From contig NC_060214.1 of assembly GCF_021130785.1 (NCBI RefSeq), positions 45,941,001 to 46,005,000 on the forward strand: DNA of 64,000 bases, given 5' to 3'. The notes beneath the pieces were generated by a model. That model did not search any database. It was not told the origin of the DNA and saw nothing but the letters and a program-made list of their open reading frames with translations. Shown here in pieces: positions 52,590-64,000 of this stretch. The stretch's first letter is position 1. Every line of letters begins with the position of its first letter. The position numbers were made by a program, and so were the translations under genes. The DNA is from Homalodisca vitripennis. Its lineage: Eukaryota; Arthropoda; Insecta; Hemiptera; Cicadellidae.

Positions 52590-54067
52590 TTAGACTTGTA
52601 ACATGATTCGATATTGTGGTTTGTTCGCTTGCAGTACCTGCAGAACAGCTCTTGTGTATTGTTGGTTTTAGGTGCCAAGCGGTTACTTTGGGGTTGAGAA
52701 GTTAATGAACGTTGCTTGAAACCAACATTGTTCAGTATTATGGTTGTCTTTACGGCAAATAGTGCAATACCTATTTTGTCTTAGCAGGTTGTATTTGGGA
52801 AATGGTTTTGTCTTCTCCTATCACTGAAAGTAACGTGTTTAATCATAGGTGGCCTTTGGGTTTGTTTGGGGTAGTTTGGGCTTTCCATATGTCTATTCTG
52901 GGAGGACTAGGTGTTCTATTATATCTTGGCTTATATTTTGAGTTTTCATACGGGGATGGAGACCTTTCGTACCTGTGGTTATGATTTGAAATTTGGTTTG
53001 TAGTTAGGGTAGCTACTAAATTGGTTAGGGTGTTAACTTCGGTTTGTAGTTTATGGATGATGTTTTGTTCATATAAGGGTGTACTATAGGGTCTGTTTGC
53101 TGCAACCCTATTGTATCTTTCTTTGTTTTTTCATTTGTGTTAGAACTAGCTGTTCTGTAATTTTTAAATTAGTCTCTAGATCACTTAAGGTGTCGTTTTT
53201 CAGGCCTATAACTCGTTCACAGATTTCTGGTTTTAGTCCCTGTATGATGAAATGTATAATTTGCTTGTCCTGTATTGTAGGGTCATATCTTCGGCATGTT
53301 GTTAATATATCTAAAAAATAGGTTAGTGTTGGCTCGTTCTCTCCCTGTATTTTGTGTTCTAAAATCATTTGTAGACTCTGGGTTTGTGCTAATGGAGTGA
53401 AAGCCTCTATGAAACTTTTAGCAAGTTGATCCCATTGTATGGCTTCCCCTAGTTGTTTTTTGCTTATAATATTTGAACCAAGTTAGTGCTGTGCCTGATA
53501 AATGCGCTGGGATATAAAATTAACTTTAGTGTTATCTGTCCATCTGTTTGAAGTTGCTGCCACTAGGAATTTGTCTAAAAAAATCTTGTGGATTTTCGCT
53601 CTGGAGACCTGTGTAAGTCCCAGCTGATATTAGCGGTATGTTTTCCCCCATGGGTTGCTGTGTTCGTTCTGTCAGGTAGTGTGAGTGGCTCGTAATGTTG
53701 TGCTAAGGTTGGGGTGTGCTGTGTCTTGATTTCCGCCTCAGGGTTTATGTACTATGTCGTATAAATTTGTTCTCTGCACTAGAAAATCCTCGATTGTAGC
53801 TAGATCCTTATAGTTTTCCCTGTCCTCTTCACTTAGGTGAGTTTTTTTCGTTGTAGTTAAATAATTAAATATGGTTTTAATATTAGGGTGACTTGCGCTT
53901 ATACGTGTTAAGTTCTTAAGTGCCGCTAGGATAGGTCTGAGGTCTGCTACAGTGTCTGTGTCTCTAGATAGAATTCCATTTTCATTTAATATTTTTATTA
54001 TGTCACTTTTGGAAATTCCTATATGTGGTCTAATGGTAATTAAATCTTCATGTAGTATGGTTTCCAT
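52590..54067 (-). pseudogene. gag-like ORF, frame-broken
   Basis: The N-terminal piece opens with Met at 54067, about 260 bases inside the 5' LTR, and runs 109 codons. A central piece (53368-53108) resembles the retrotransposon Gag capsid region (a Tyr-Asp-Pro stretch, then FIIQGLKPEICERVIGL). Near the end, two CCHC zinc knuckles of the form CX2CX4HX4C can be read: CTICRKDNHNTEQC (about 52762-52721) and CRYCKRTNHNIESC (about 52644-52603). These would bind genomic RNA. Several frameshifts divide the ORF. Confidence 0.8.
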
Positions 54068-54308
54068 TTAATTATACATGTCCATTGACGTACCTCGTTA
54101 GTTTACTTGGCGTTACTCTAATTACGGGTTTGAAAAATATTTTTGAGTTATTGGAAATTTAAATTTATCTTTTAGGTAAATGAGTGGTTTGTCACTGAAG
54201 TAGGCTATTTTAATTAAATACTTTCTTATAAATATTATTTAGTTCTAATTTATATACCTAGCCTATGAAACTATGTGCTCGCCCATGTGAGGAATTTGAA
54301 TGCCAATC

Positions 54309-54328
54309 GAGTTTTAGCGCCTCCACCA
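54309..54328 (-). promoter_or_regulatory. Primer binding site candidate
   Basis: Directly after the 5' LTR the element reads TGGTGGAGGCGCTAAAACTC. The initial TGG complements a tRNA CCA end, as expected at this position. I could not assign the tRNA. Confidence 0.6.
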
Positions 54329-55208
54329 TGTAAGGTTTTGTAGTTTGGTTTAGTTTAAGATTAAGGTTGTGACATATTTTGAGCAAGGGTTGCTGTGAGA
54401 GGATTTAATAATAGGTTAGATTGGCAGTACAAATACCCTCAAATGAACCAACACATTTATTTGTGACAACATTTCATTAAATTGATTAATTGATTGCGTC
54501 AATCGACATATTACGCACAAAACTTAATGTCTTAATACTTTGAAAACATGTTTGATATTAAATTATTCATTACAATTTATTTTAAATTTAATTCATTATA
54601 AAACATTTACTAGTAATTTTGTAGTGTTGCAATAATAATGAGTTCATGGACTAACATGAGAAAACTTTCTTTAAAATAGCTAAACATTTACATGAATTTA
54701 CATTTTCGAAATTGTGAACATTTAAATAGATATGGAATTGAAAATTATTAATGAAACCCTAAAATATACTAAGTTCTTAAAAATTACTTACATTTTATTT
54801 CACATCACACACTTATTACGCCTAGAGATATTTTTCCGCACACGAACACAAACACTCCCGAACTTCACTTTCGAATTCCCGGCCTCCTCTCACCTCTCCG
54901 CCTTGTTCTTTAGTTTTGATGTTCTTCTCCCGCCAGCTCATTGACCACGCCTCTGCCAAATCTCTCCATCATAATTGGTGAGTAACAATTTTCCATATCA
55001 GCATGGCTGTCCCTTACATTGTCGCACGGTTTTTACAAATAAGCATTTTCCTGTTTGTTCGCCATCGGGCGTCTGGGCGGATGTGCGTATTCAATTACAA
55101 TCCGGAGGATGTTTGTCTCGAATTGTAATACAAGACTTCCTTTCCAGCAAACTATCTGTACATTGATTCTATGAATTTTATATTACTCATAATTACGTAT
55201 GTCTTACA
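54329..55208 (-). repeat. 5' LTR of the gypsy element
   Basis: 880 bases. Read along the element it begins TGTAAGACATACG and ends AAACCTTACA, so it has the TG...CA ends. It aligns over its whole length with 45027-45902. Confidence 0.95.
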
Positions 55209-56999
55209 CACACTCTAACTGAAAATATATATTAAATTTATTTATGATGGATATTTAAAATCTTTCATATTTACTGACCTTAAATCTCAACTAACATATC
55301 AGTGGGAAAAAGCTGACGTTTTAAACTAAACACACTGGACTTCTCTGAAACTTATTTTTAACCCTAATACTAAGGATATTACTCATCTGTAACACAAAGT
55401 ACTTGAGATCAAAGAAATTCGAATAGTAACACGTTTCTGTCAGAAGTTAAGGATTAACTGTAACACTAATATAGATTAACCCTTTTGTTTGATGTGAAAA
55501 AATTGTACCAAAATAAATTCATTTCAAATATACAACTTAATGTTTTAAAAGAAATTCATTATTTTACTTTACTAAATTCTCGTAAGCAATAAATCTTTCA
55601 TTCATATTGAGATGTTTGTTTTCTATTACTTCGGACTACAGGCCTATACAAATAAGGGTTTTCCGAAAATTGTTATATAGTTTAATACTAAATTTTTATT
55701 AGAAGCACATTATACTACAAAATATTATAGAAAAATGAAATATTGTTTTTATACTAACAAATTACTTAGCTTTTACATATTGTATAAGGAAATTTCATGA
55801 CTAGACTTTCTACAATACAAGATATTATATTTAAACAATATAATATATTAATAATTGATTATTGGAGTTTACATTTTTCATAAACTATAATTAATTCGTG
55901 GAAGTATAAATATGTATTATATATTCTCTAAATGACAAGTATATATTTAATTTTACTGTTATAAATTATCAATTTATATAAATTATCTTAATGGTACAAC
56001 ATATATTTTAATTATATATTTTTAAAAAGACTCAACTAATTGAGCAAATTCTTTCTTAAATAAGTATATTGTGCATATATAGCTTTTGCTTCAGATACAA
56101 ATCAATCCATTCATAAAATTATTCCTACCATGTTGATAGCGTTTCTTTTATAATAGAGATGTCAAATTTGGTAAAATATCACTTAAAGGAGCGTAAAACA
56201 AATTTCACTAGAACAACCGGTTAAAAATATACAGAACAAAAATAGTAAAATTTAGGTTTGTACCTTCCGTATAAAACAAATACAGCTTGACAAAGCCAAA
56301 ACACAAGACACATCGTAACTATGTAACGTGGAGAATAACGATGTAAATTCTTGTTTCCGGTTAGGATATTGTGACCTACAGCAATCTCAGTGACCAACAC
56401 AGTTCCATTTACCAGTACAAGGCAACCACATCTATAATTGAGCACGGCAGGTCCTGATCCTTTGTAAGCGCCATTGATGGCATTTCCCTGCGAACGCCAA
56501 ACCACAATTCCACAACACTAAATGTAGTACTACAATGGAATTCAGATGTCTGTACTGCTTGCCAAACAATATAATTCATATAATACAATTACTACGACAA
56601 CTATTACTTTTGCGCTATCTTCCAGCTTAATACTTGTAAGCCATTCTGTAATGGAATGTAATAACATATAGAAAAATAGATATGAACGAGTTACATAAGA
56701 ATAACAAAGTATTTATGTTTTGATATTGACTTCAGTACGATTTTTTAATTATTTATATTTCATTACGATATCTTATTGATTTTAATTCTTTAATTATTAT
56801 TTATTAGATTTATATTAGAAGAAAAATAATTGACATTTTTTCAATATAAAAATAAGTATAATTTATTTTACTTGTGTATACAAACTCAAAATGCATTAGT
56901 ATCTCGTTTCTGATCGATTTTTGTTAAACAAATTCAAGGAAATTCTACCAAAGTAAATCTATCAAATCATATTATAAACACTTCAGCTATACTTTAAAA
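55209..56999. other. AT-rich non-coding stretch right of the gypsy element
   Basis: Mostly AT-rich. On the minus strand 56505-56280 is less AT-rich and open (VWRSQGNAINGAYKGSGPAV and onward), ending near a possible splice donor (GAAG then GTACAA). I cannot identify it, and coding status is uncertain. Confidence 0.35.
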
Positions 57000-57150
57000 C
57001 TAATACTATCAGGCTAGCTGTACAGTCTGTTGCCTAATATAATAGAGCATTATGATGTGCGGCTTTTAAGACGACAGACTATAATTGTTTGGTGCGTCCT
57101 TTTCATTTCACGTTATAGATTACCGCATTCATCTGCATTATGTTACGTGT
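57000..57150 (+). repeat. Dispersed non-coding block C, copy 3
   Basis: Shares AAACTAATACTATCA, AGTCTGTTG, CATTATGATGTGCGGCTT, GTTTGGTGCG, CGTTATAGATTACCGC and CATTATGTTA with copy 1. Confidence 0.6.
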
Positions 57151-58734
57151 TCCAAAGAAACACATCAATATTTAACTTCAATGGTACAAGAACGACTATT
57201 ACAATTTTTTGCGCAAAATAGTATGTAAATGTATTAAATTCATGAAGTTTCCTAAATCTTTAAAGTAACCTCTATTAAAAGTATACGATAATTTGCATAA
57301 TATTGAGCTTATGCATACATTATTGATAAAATAACTAATAAATATTGTTTAATAAAGTTTACGTTACGTTACAATAAAAAATTATATCATTAATGGATAG
57401 TTCTAGAATTTACTACGTCCTATGCCACGAATATTAGAATCCTTTGGCTCATGATAACATCCAAACAAATAAGAGTGCTTATTATTAAATATTATTATTC
57501 GTTAAATATAATAAAACGCAAACCTTTTTTTATCTATTATTTTAATTTCCTATAATGTATTGTAACTCTCAAATGAACTTAAAACATGTTTAATGGTTCG
57601 TTTTTCTGCCTCTTCTTGTAACGTACACATCTGTTAACCAGTTTAAAACCATATATTTTAAATAATAAATGTTTAAAATAAATCAGATTGGCATGGGAAT
57701 TAATATACACGCATAAGTGAATGTTAAAAATAAAGTTATACTTAGAAACTACACAGCATTTTCAATAAGTTATTAACATGTTATAAAGTTATATATTATT
57801 TAGGATTTTACATGTTGTAAACATATTTGAATTTGTTTTATAGGTTAAATTCATAAAAATATTGAATATTTATATTTAACCTACATTAAAAAACATAAGG
57901 TTCATAAGACATAAAGTTCTAGAAACTATTTAAAATCAATTGTCTTTAGGTAATATCACGGGATGAAATACTAAAACTTTTAGTGGATTATACTTGTACT
58001 TAAATTAAGAGTCTTAGAACGATTAAGTTCATAATCTAAGAGGAAAACTTTTGTTATTGTTGTTATTATTGTAAATTGTTCAGAAGGTTATTATTCTTAA
58101 TATTGGAAACATATAAGTGTATAGCTAAAAATTAAAGATTTTTAAACGTTAAGTGCCACTTTCATAATTTAATGCGTTTAAAAAGAGACTTGAATACGGC
58201 AATATTATTTTATGTGTTCTCTTATGGAACATTATCTGTATATATTTGTTGTCGCTATACTGTAATACAAGTAACTTTCAATGTGAGGTTGAATTAATAA
58301 ATATAGTTTCAGAAATATAAAATAAACTATGTATGTATATCCGCTAACTTTGTTTATATTCTAAATTAGTCAACACAATTTATTTAATCTGATGAACGTC
58401 TGTATGATAATATGACATAATGCGTAAAGGTGATTATGAAGAACTGAATGGTAAGATTTTGATATATTCTTATAAAAACACAATGTGCCCAAAAAATATA
58501 ATTTGATGGAATATGCAACTACCAAACATTTAAACACAGATAATTCGTGAACTATGAAATAAACGAATATTATTATAGAGTATTTAAAATGACAATTTAA
58601 TTCAATGACATTTATGTTTCAGTTTATGATTATCCTTGCCTTAGATTTGTTTATAAATTATACTAGAAATTACAGACTTCTATATACTACTATAAAACAA
58701 ACTTCTTTATTCTATCGGCTGAAAATGTACCTTA
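57151..58734. other. AT-rich non-coding stretch
   Basis: No recognisable gene or element. Confidence 0.45.
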
Positions 58735-59030
58735 TTCTTGGAATTCAAACAAATCACGAATTATTTTGGGCCATGACGGATGGATCCTAATTGGGACTCA
58801 GAGAGACGAGTGTGGATTGGAATTAGCGGGAACAGTTTAATTGTTTTGGTTTCCATTTATCCCTCCACAAATTCTGTGCATCACTTCAAAGCAAACTCCA
58901 ATAGCAAACAAAGCCGATTGACGAAAAGCGAAACATTTTCAACAAAATGAACATAGCGATTGAGATCATATTGCACACACTATTAAGATATAAGATTGTA
59001 GTGTAAAATCTTACCACACATTATGCTTTG
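58735..59030 (+). repeat. Dispersed non-coding block G, copy 2
   Basis: Partner of 21735-22070. It keeps TGACGGATGGATCCTAATTG, AGCGGGAACAG, CTCCACAAATTCTG and GCGATTGAGATCAT. Confidence 0.7.
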
Positions 59031-59400
59031 CACATTATTCATGTTTTATTTGAAGTAAAGTAGTCAGAATACCTAATCGAATATCTACCATAATTGTTTT
59101 GTAGGTTTGGTTTATTACAATTATTAGGTGTCCACTATCGTGTATAATACGTTTTTAGCTAGAAGCTTTGTTATATTCCCTTAATTTGACTACAATAAAC
59201 ACATATTAATCTTAATATTTAATTTTATTAAGAGAATACAAACTTTATTTGTAGTTTTAATATTTAACTGTTCTAAGAAAAACTTTATTTCCAGTGGGGT
59301 CAATTATCCTAATAGGGGTAAATCGAAGAATGATTTAGAAAGTCCTTGAAATTTACTTAAATGGCTACATATATTTTTGCATAAAGTTTTATTACATTGT

Positions 59401-61545
59401 ATTCAAATTCAAATTCAAATTCAAATTGAAATGACTTTATTTGTATTATATATACAAAAGGGCGAATTTAGGGCCATAAGACCCTGTCTTACAATTAACC
59501 CTAATATAATAATATAGAACTTAAGTCAAATAAAACTACTACTGTACATTTAAAATAAAACAAAATTATATAATAAAGGTATCTTTAAGAATTTAGTATA
59601 CATACATTCATACAAAAAAATTCATACACACATTCACTAGCACCCTATCCGTCCTCCAAAACCTACCCCAACTAACCCGTCGCTGACATCGTTTCTAGCA
59701 ATTTAGCTTTCAGTAAGGCTGCAAACCGATTTCGACTCCCTACTGACTTAATATGGTTAGGAAGGGAATTCCAAGCTCGACAAGCAGTAACGATAAATGA
59801 TTTGTTGTAAGTTGAGGTTCGATGGCGGGGAATAAGAAGCATTGATGAGGCCATTCTTGTCTCTCTTGCGCTCGTTTCAGAGATCAATTTGAATTTGTCA
59901 GCCAGATATATAGGCTCTCCAGAGTTAAGACTAGAATACACCAAAATAAGAATTTTTAATAATCTTGTATCGGCCAATTTTAGAATGGAATTTTGAATAT
60001 AGATATGCGTTATATGATTGTCACGTCTTAGATCAAATACAAAACGTAAACAGTAATTTTGGCATCGCTGCAATTTGTTAGCCAGATCCACAGTCATATC
60101 ATTGATTATAGAGTTACAATATGAAAAATGAGGAAAAATCAGTGTTTTTTACCAGTAAAAGTTTCACACGTTCTGGCAAGAAGTGTTGCATCCTCTTTAG
60201 TGAGTGAACTGAAGCAAACACCTTTTTTCAGATGCCCACAACAGCATCACACCATCCAAGAGTTGTGTTCATAGTTAGACCCAAATTTTTTTACTTTGTC
60301 ACAGTACGGAAGAGAAACGTTGTTTACAGTAATTTTGGGCATATTATTTGTGTCTATATAGTTCTTTAGTCGTGAGTGAGAGATGACAATTGTTTGGGTT
60401 TTGTTTTCGTTAAGCTTCAGTCCGTGTTTCGTTGTCCATTCCACAAGTTTTTGAATGTCAAAGTTTATGTTGCGTATTGTCGTTTGTATATCACGGACCC
60501 CACAGTGGGCGTAAATTTGTAAATTGTCAGCGTACATGTGGTATCTAGTGAATGTAAGTACTGTACAAATGTCAGTTACGTAGAGTAAAAATAAAAGAGG
60601 TCCCAGTATTGAACCTTGCGGCACACCACCAGTGAGAATCCTGTAGTCAGATACTTTGTCAGCCACACTTACACACTGCCGCCGATTCGAGAGATAAGAT
60701 TTAATCCAGGTAATACTAACCTCGGAAAATCCTAAAGCACGCAGCTTTCTTAACAACAAGCCGAATATAACACAGTCAAATGCCTTGGAGAAATCAAACA
60801 ATGCCATAATAGTGCACTGACTTCTATCCATCGCTTGGCGAATGTCATCAGTAACACTGAGAAGCGCCGTTTCAGTGCTATGATTTGATCGAAATCCTGA
60901 TTGAAACTTATTCAAAATATTATTTTCTTTTAGGAATATTGAAATTTGACAGTGCACTATTCTTTCCAAACCCTTTGAGAGAGCAGGGAGAATGCTGATT
61001 GGTCTGAAATCTTTTGCTTCAGTGGGAGAAGAAATTTTATTTGTTGGACGGATAAGGGCAGACTTCCAATGTTCAGGAAAAACTCCAGTGGTTAAAGATT
61101 TGTTATATATAACAGTCACCACAGGAAGCACAGCATAAAGGATCTTTTTCAGCATCTTAATAGATATTTTATCAGTTCCGGTGGCATTACTTTTAATCCT
61201 GTTTATAGCTCGTAGAGTGTCAAATATGTTGAAATATGAATTTCTCATATGGGAAAATGGGCGGAGGTTGGTTGTCTAGTTCTTGCAGAAATGATTCAAT
61301 AGCATTTGGATGAGTTGATTGTGATGCAGTAATAAAAAAATCATTAAGTTCGTTTAATGGTATATTGCATTGAATATCCATTTTCCGCTTGCCCATACCT
61401 AAAGATTTAACATTCCGCCACATTTCGGTGGATGAGGATCTTTTATCAGGAAACAAACTGTGAATATATCGCAGCCGAGAGTTACGAAGGTCCTGTTTAA
61501 CTCTATTGCGGAGCTGACGATGTGTATTCAGCAAGTACAATAGAT
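59401..61545 (-). mobile_element. 5'-truncated CR1/jockey-type LINE
   Basis: A minus-strand non-LTR element retaining the connecting region, RT and C-terminal domain of ORF2. It ends in an (ATTTGA)n-type tail, seen as repeated TTCAAA on the plus strand at 59401-59430, just after an AATAAAG signal. The endonuclease and all of ORF1 are missing, as is typical of incomplete reverse transcription. It is separate from the LINE at 26.9-31.7 kb: protein sequence and tail differ. Confidence 0.88.
59672..61540 (-). pseudogene. LINE ORF2 fragment, RT with altered active site
   Basis: Three overlapping frames cover the connecting region (61540-61220), the RT (a 333-codon frame, 61248-60247) and the C-terminus (60097-59672). 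RT motifs are NATGTDKISIKMLKK, FDFSKAFDC (first Asp), GGVPQGSILGPLLFLLY and HMYADNLQIYAH. The last should read YADD, but the second Asp codon is AAT (60523-60525), giving Asn, which would abolish polymerase activity. The C-terminus has RCQNYCLRFVFDLRRDNHIT and ACRAWNSLPNHIK. Frame changes occur near 61230 and 60245-60100. Confidence 0.88.
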
Positions 61546-61744
61546 TAGAAAGTCATTGTTGTTTACACTCTGTTTAATACCTACAAAAATGTAACCTACT
61601 GTTAGTGTAAGCTTTAGTTTTCATACTTGGAACAGGACTCCATGTTATATTTTAAATAGATCAGGGAATTCCTGTATCAATTAATTATAACAGTGAGCTG
61701 ATAAGGCCTATTACACGATATAACTACGCCTTCTCCCACTGTAT

Positions 61745-62088
61745 TGTTAGAAATAATCGTGTCGTACCGACTCGATGGCGGCCCCGATACGACGCCCGAA
61801 CAATAAGTAGTGTCATCGTAGTTGATCTGAGCATCAAATACTTCGTTCACGATCGCAAATAAAGTTCTAGTCTTTTGATCTCGTCTGTAGTTTCAGTTCT
61901 GTCTTAGGTCTCGATCGCCTTCGTGAAAGCGGTTGCCGAAGTGGTGACACACTGAACTGCCTCGTGTGCGATAGACTTATGATTCCCCTCTAACATTGCG
62001 TCCCACCCCAAGACTAGTGGCAACGTAAAAATTTTACAGTGGACTTTTTTCAATGGATTCTACTGCCTTCGAGGTTTGGAATAATCTG
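61745..62088 (+). mobile_element. LTR plus start of internal region, truncated
   Basis: 61745-61995 (251 bp) is GC-richer than its surroundings. It starts TGTTAG and ends CTAACA, a perfect 6-base inverted repeat of LTR type, and contains an AATAAA signal near 61857. A leader of about 58 bases follows, then an ATG near 62054 opening MDSTAFEVWNNLAALLPSN. The sequence then merges into block F. This looks like one LTR with the beginning of a gag-like ORF. I cannot assign the superfamily, and no second LTR was found in the window. If read on the minus strand, GGGGTGGGACGCAA next to TGTTAG could instead be a polypurine tract. Confidence 0.5.
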
Positions 62089-62345
62089 GCAGCTCTCCTT
62101 CCCTCGAATTAGGCGAGAAGATATATTAACATAGGTGAGTTGGCATGTAGTCTCGTAAATTGTACCTTTTAGTATTATGTGCAACCCTATCCTTCTAACG
62201 TTAGATATGGTTTTATTGAAAATGCTCTCCCAGAGCTATTCGCTTTGATCTTGCTAAACGAGATGTCTATTTGTCTTTAATATAATCATAATTAGGTTAA
62301 ACATACTGTATATTTTGGTCCTTCGTGTCTGGGATCCCCTTATTT
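62089..62345 (+). repeat. Dispersed non-coding block F, copy 2
   Basis: Partner of 19790-20000, with CCCTCGAATTAGGCGAGAAG, ATAGGTGAGTTGGCATGTAG and later GGTCCTTCG. Confidence 0.45.
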
Positions 62346-63358
62346 TATTCAACCGTGTAATCTCTCCAACTAAACAGCCTCTTTTAGAAACAAGGATAAT
62401 ATGATTTTCATTAAAATTCTTTTTTCCATGATATTTAGAAAGTTATTATTACTAAAATGATTTTTTGTCTATTTCAAAGATATGTGTAACGTCTCATCGA
62501 CCACTATAACTTGGGGAAATTGAATTATATAATTTCTGTCCTACTGTCAGCAAGATACCTCAAGAACGATCCAGCCTATTAACTCGATATTTTTCAAAAA
62601 TAATCATTACTATATAGGTCATTTCACTTATCATACATATTAATTCATGGCATTAGGCAGAGCGCTAAGAAACATTTTATATTGGTATTAAGATCATACG
62701 AAAATATCATACATTATACCAATTTCAAACAAATTGAGTAACAACGTAATATCCCTTCAGCCTCGGTCGGATGCTAGTTACATTTCATATATGGCTATCA
62801 ACCTAAAGATCAGGCTGAAGATGGATTACTTGCTTAATGTTTTAATTTACACATTACCATTGGGACAAAAACGCTCAAATATCCCTGTCAGCATATTCGT
62901 AAAATTTAGAAATTCCAAAATCATGAAACCGTATAAGGCGAAACGAATGTTAGCATATTAGTTTTATTGTGAAGACGTGAACTTTATATAGTTAAACTAA
63001 TCTGAAATTATCGATGTTGTCTTATTCACGTACGCGTATATAAATTTAATACTCCTAATCTTTTAATGGCCAAAAAGCTGAAGACAAAACGGAAAATTAA
63101 TTAAATAGTTTTTACTAAATTAAAATTGTTTTAAATATAAAAAATATTTAAATTTAAAAAGACAAAAATTTTTCCCAAATGCTAATAAATACATTCGTGA
63201 AACACTGGTTAAGACAGGCTAATAAACTAATGAAACCCTTGTATAATTACTACCTCAAGACCAATTATGCTCTGAACCTATTAAGAACTACGTGTTTTTA
63301 CTGTGTTTATATATATAAACACAATCTTATTACAATAAACATTGAATCATAAGTACTT
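62346..63358. other. AT-rich non-coding stretch
   Basis: No gene is supported. At 62555-62600, CCTCAAGAACGATCCAGCCT and then TTAACTCGATATTTTTC resembles the remnant motif noted near 11103 and 22313. Confidence 0.4.
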
Positions 63359-63427
63359 GCTCCCCCGGGACTCGAAACCGGATCTCTCAATCGCTTGGTG
63401 AATGTGCTACCATTACACCACAGAGCC
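63359..63427 (-). repeat. tRNA-like SINE head or tRNA pseudogene
   Basis: The minus strand reads GCTCTGTGGTGTAATGGTAG, with the A-box-like GGTGTAATGGTAGCAC at 63404-63419. The B-box-like GGTTTCGAGTCCC lies at 63367-63379. Acceptor ends GCTC and GAGC pair, and a T arm (CCGG/CCGG with TTCGAGT loop) forms. The anticodon stem is weak and the loop lacks the invariant T33. A functional tRNA is therefore unlikely. A tRNA-derived SINE head or pseudogene fits better. Confidence 0.5.
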
Positions 63428-63617
63428 ATTACATTTTCCGATTCAATTATTTTGTATTTGGCCATAACTGTGACGCGTTTGGCAATACGCGTTTAAATAA
63501 CCAAACTAACACATGTTCGGGAAACCAAATACCTGTCAAACGGCTTTTATTGATAATATCTAAATTTCCGTATAAATGGCAATATCCGAATATAATTTCA
63601 TTAAACATCGAATCACA

Positions 63618-63775
<158 letters not shown>

Positions 63776-64000
63776 CAGTCTAAAGAACATCAAAAGTATA
63801 AAATGAATTCCAAGTTTTAAACTTGGCATGCATTAACTTTTAAACATTTTAAGTCGCCTACCTACTCATTACAAATATTCAGAGATAAAACTTATTGGTC
63901 ATTAAATTTACATAAAATGTTCTTCTCTGCCGACGTAAAAATAACTTTTAGTTTTATTTTAAAATCACTCTACTTATTTAATAATAAAGGTAATATTTAT

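Larger units (their letters stand above)
45027..55208 (-). mobile_element. Ty3/gypsy LTR retrotransposon with an extra 3' ORF
   Basis: A 10.2-kb element on the minus strand, bounded by two LTRs in direct orientation. The order LTR-gag-protease-RT-RNase H-integrase-ORF3-LTR is that of Ty3/gypsy (Metaviridae-type) elements with an added ORF in the envelope position. The LTR pair shows about five substitutions in 0.88 kb, indicating recent insertion. It also shows about twenty short indels, mostly in homopolymers. The internal ORFs are broken by many apparent frameshifts, which may partly reflect the same kind of base-calling error. Flanks give a possible CACT target duplication, displaced by one extra CA on the right. 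Confidence 0.93.

Overview
This 64-kb window is AT-rich eukaryotic DNA, almost certainly from an arthropod and probably an insect (a hemipteran would fit, but nothing here proves it). The evidence is the transposon content: CR1/jockey-type LINEs, a Ty3/gypsy element, a metazoan Mutator-like transposase, SINE-like inserts and very long (TA)n and (TG)n microsatellites. I see no operons, no complete host gene and no rRNA or functional tRNA gene. The most host-like piece is a single FLYWCH zinc-finger fragment. Most open frames outside the elements listed below are chance frames in AT-rich DNA or run through microsatellites.

Left part (1-26.9 kb): non-coding sequence broken by microsatellites. 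Several moderately conserved blocks recur at distant positions, called A to H here. Blocks A-B-C-D occur in the same order at about 0.85-4.0 kb and again at 8.5-14.6 kb, as if a non-coding segment had been duplicated and then split by insertions. A roughly 2.1-kb-spaced duplication (D+H) lies at 14.3-17.2 kb, and a recent 128-bp tandem duplication at 20.9 kb. A SINE-like insert with a 38-base A tail (4.1-4.4 kb) and a decayed LINE tail (9.7-10.1 kb) also lie here.

Middle (26.9-44.7 kb): a nearly full-length but frame-broken CR1-like LINE on the minus strand (26.9-31.66 kb) encodes an ORF1 with coiled coil and SGNH-esterase motifs, then endonuclease and reverse transcriptase. A FLYWCH fragment lies just beyond its 5' end. 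Then come a tRNA-like sequence, a 5S-rRNA-like SINE head, a (TG)61 tract, a foldback inverted repeat, a broken Mutator-like transposase (38.56-39.44 kb, plus strand) and a palindromic MITE-like element (44.45-44.69 kb).

Right part (45-64 kb): a 10.2-kb Ty3/gypsy retrotransposon on the minus strand (45,027-55,208) has two 0.88-kb LTRs, gag with two zinc knuckles, protease, RT, RNase H, integrase and a further ORF in the envelope position. Its LTRs differ by only about five substitutions but by about twenty short indels, mostly in homopolymers, so many of its frameshifts may be consensus errors. Further right are a 5'-truncated LINE with YADN in place of YADD (59.4-61.5 kb), a short LTR with the start of an internal region (61.7-62.1 kb), a tRNA-like sequence and a compound (TA)n(TG)n repeat.

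The genes here do not form a cooperating host pathway. Each element encodes (or once encoded) its own mobility, and the SINE- and MITE-like copies would depend on enzymes from elsewhere.
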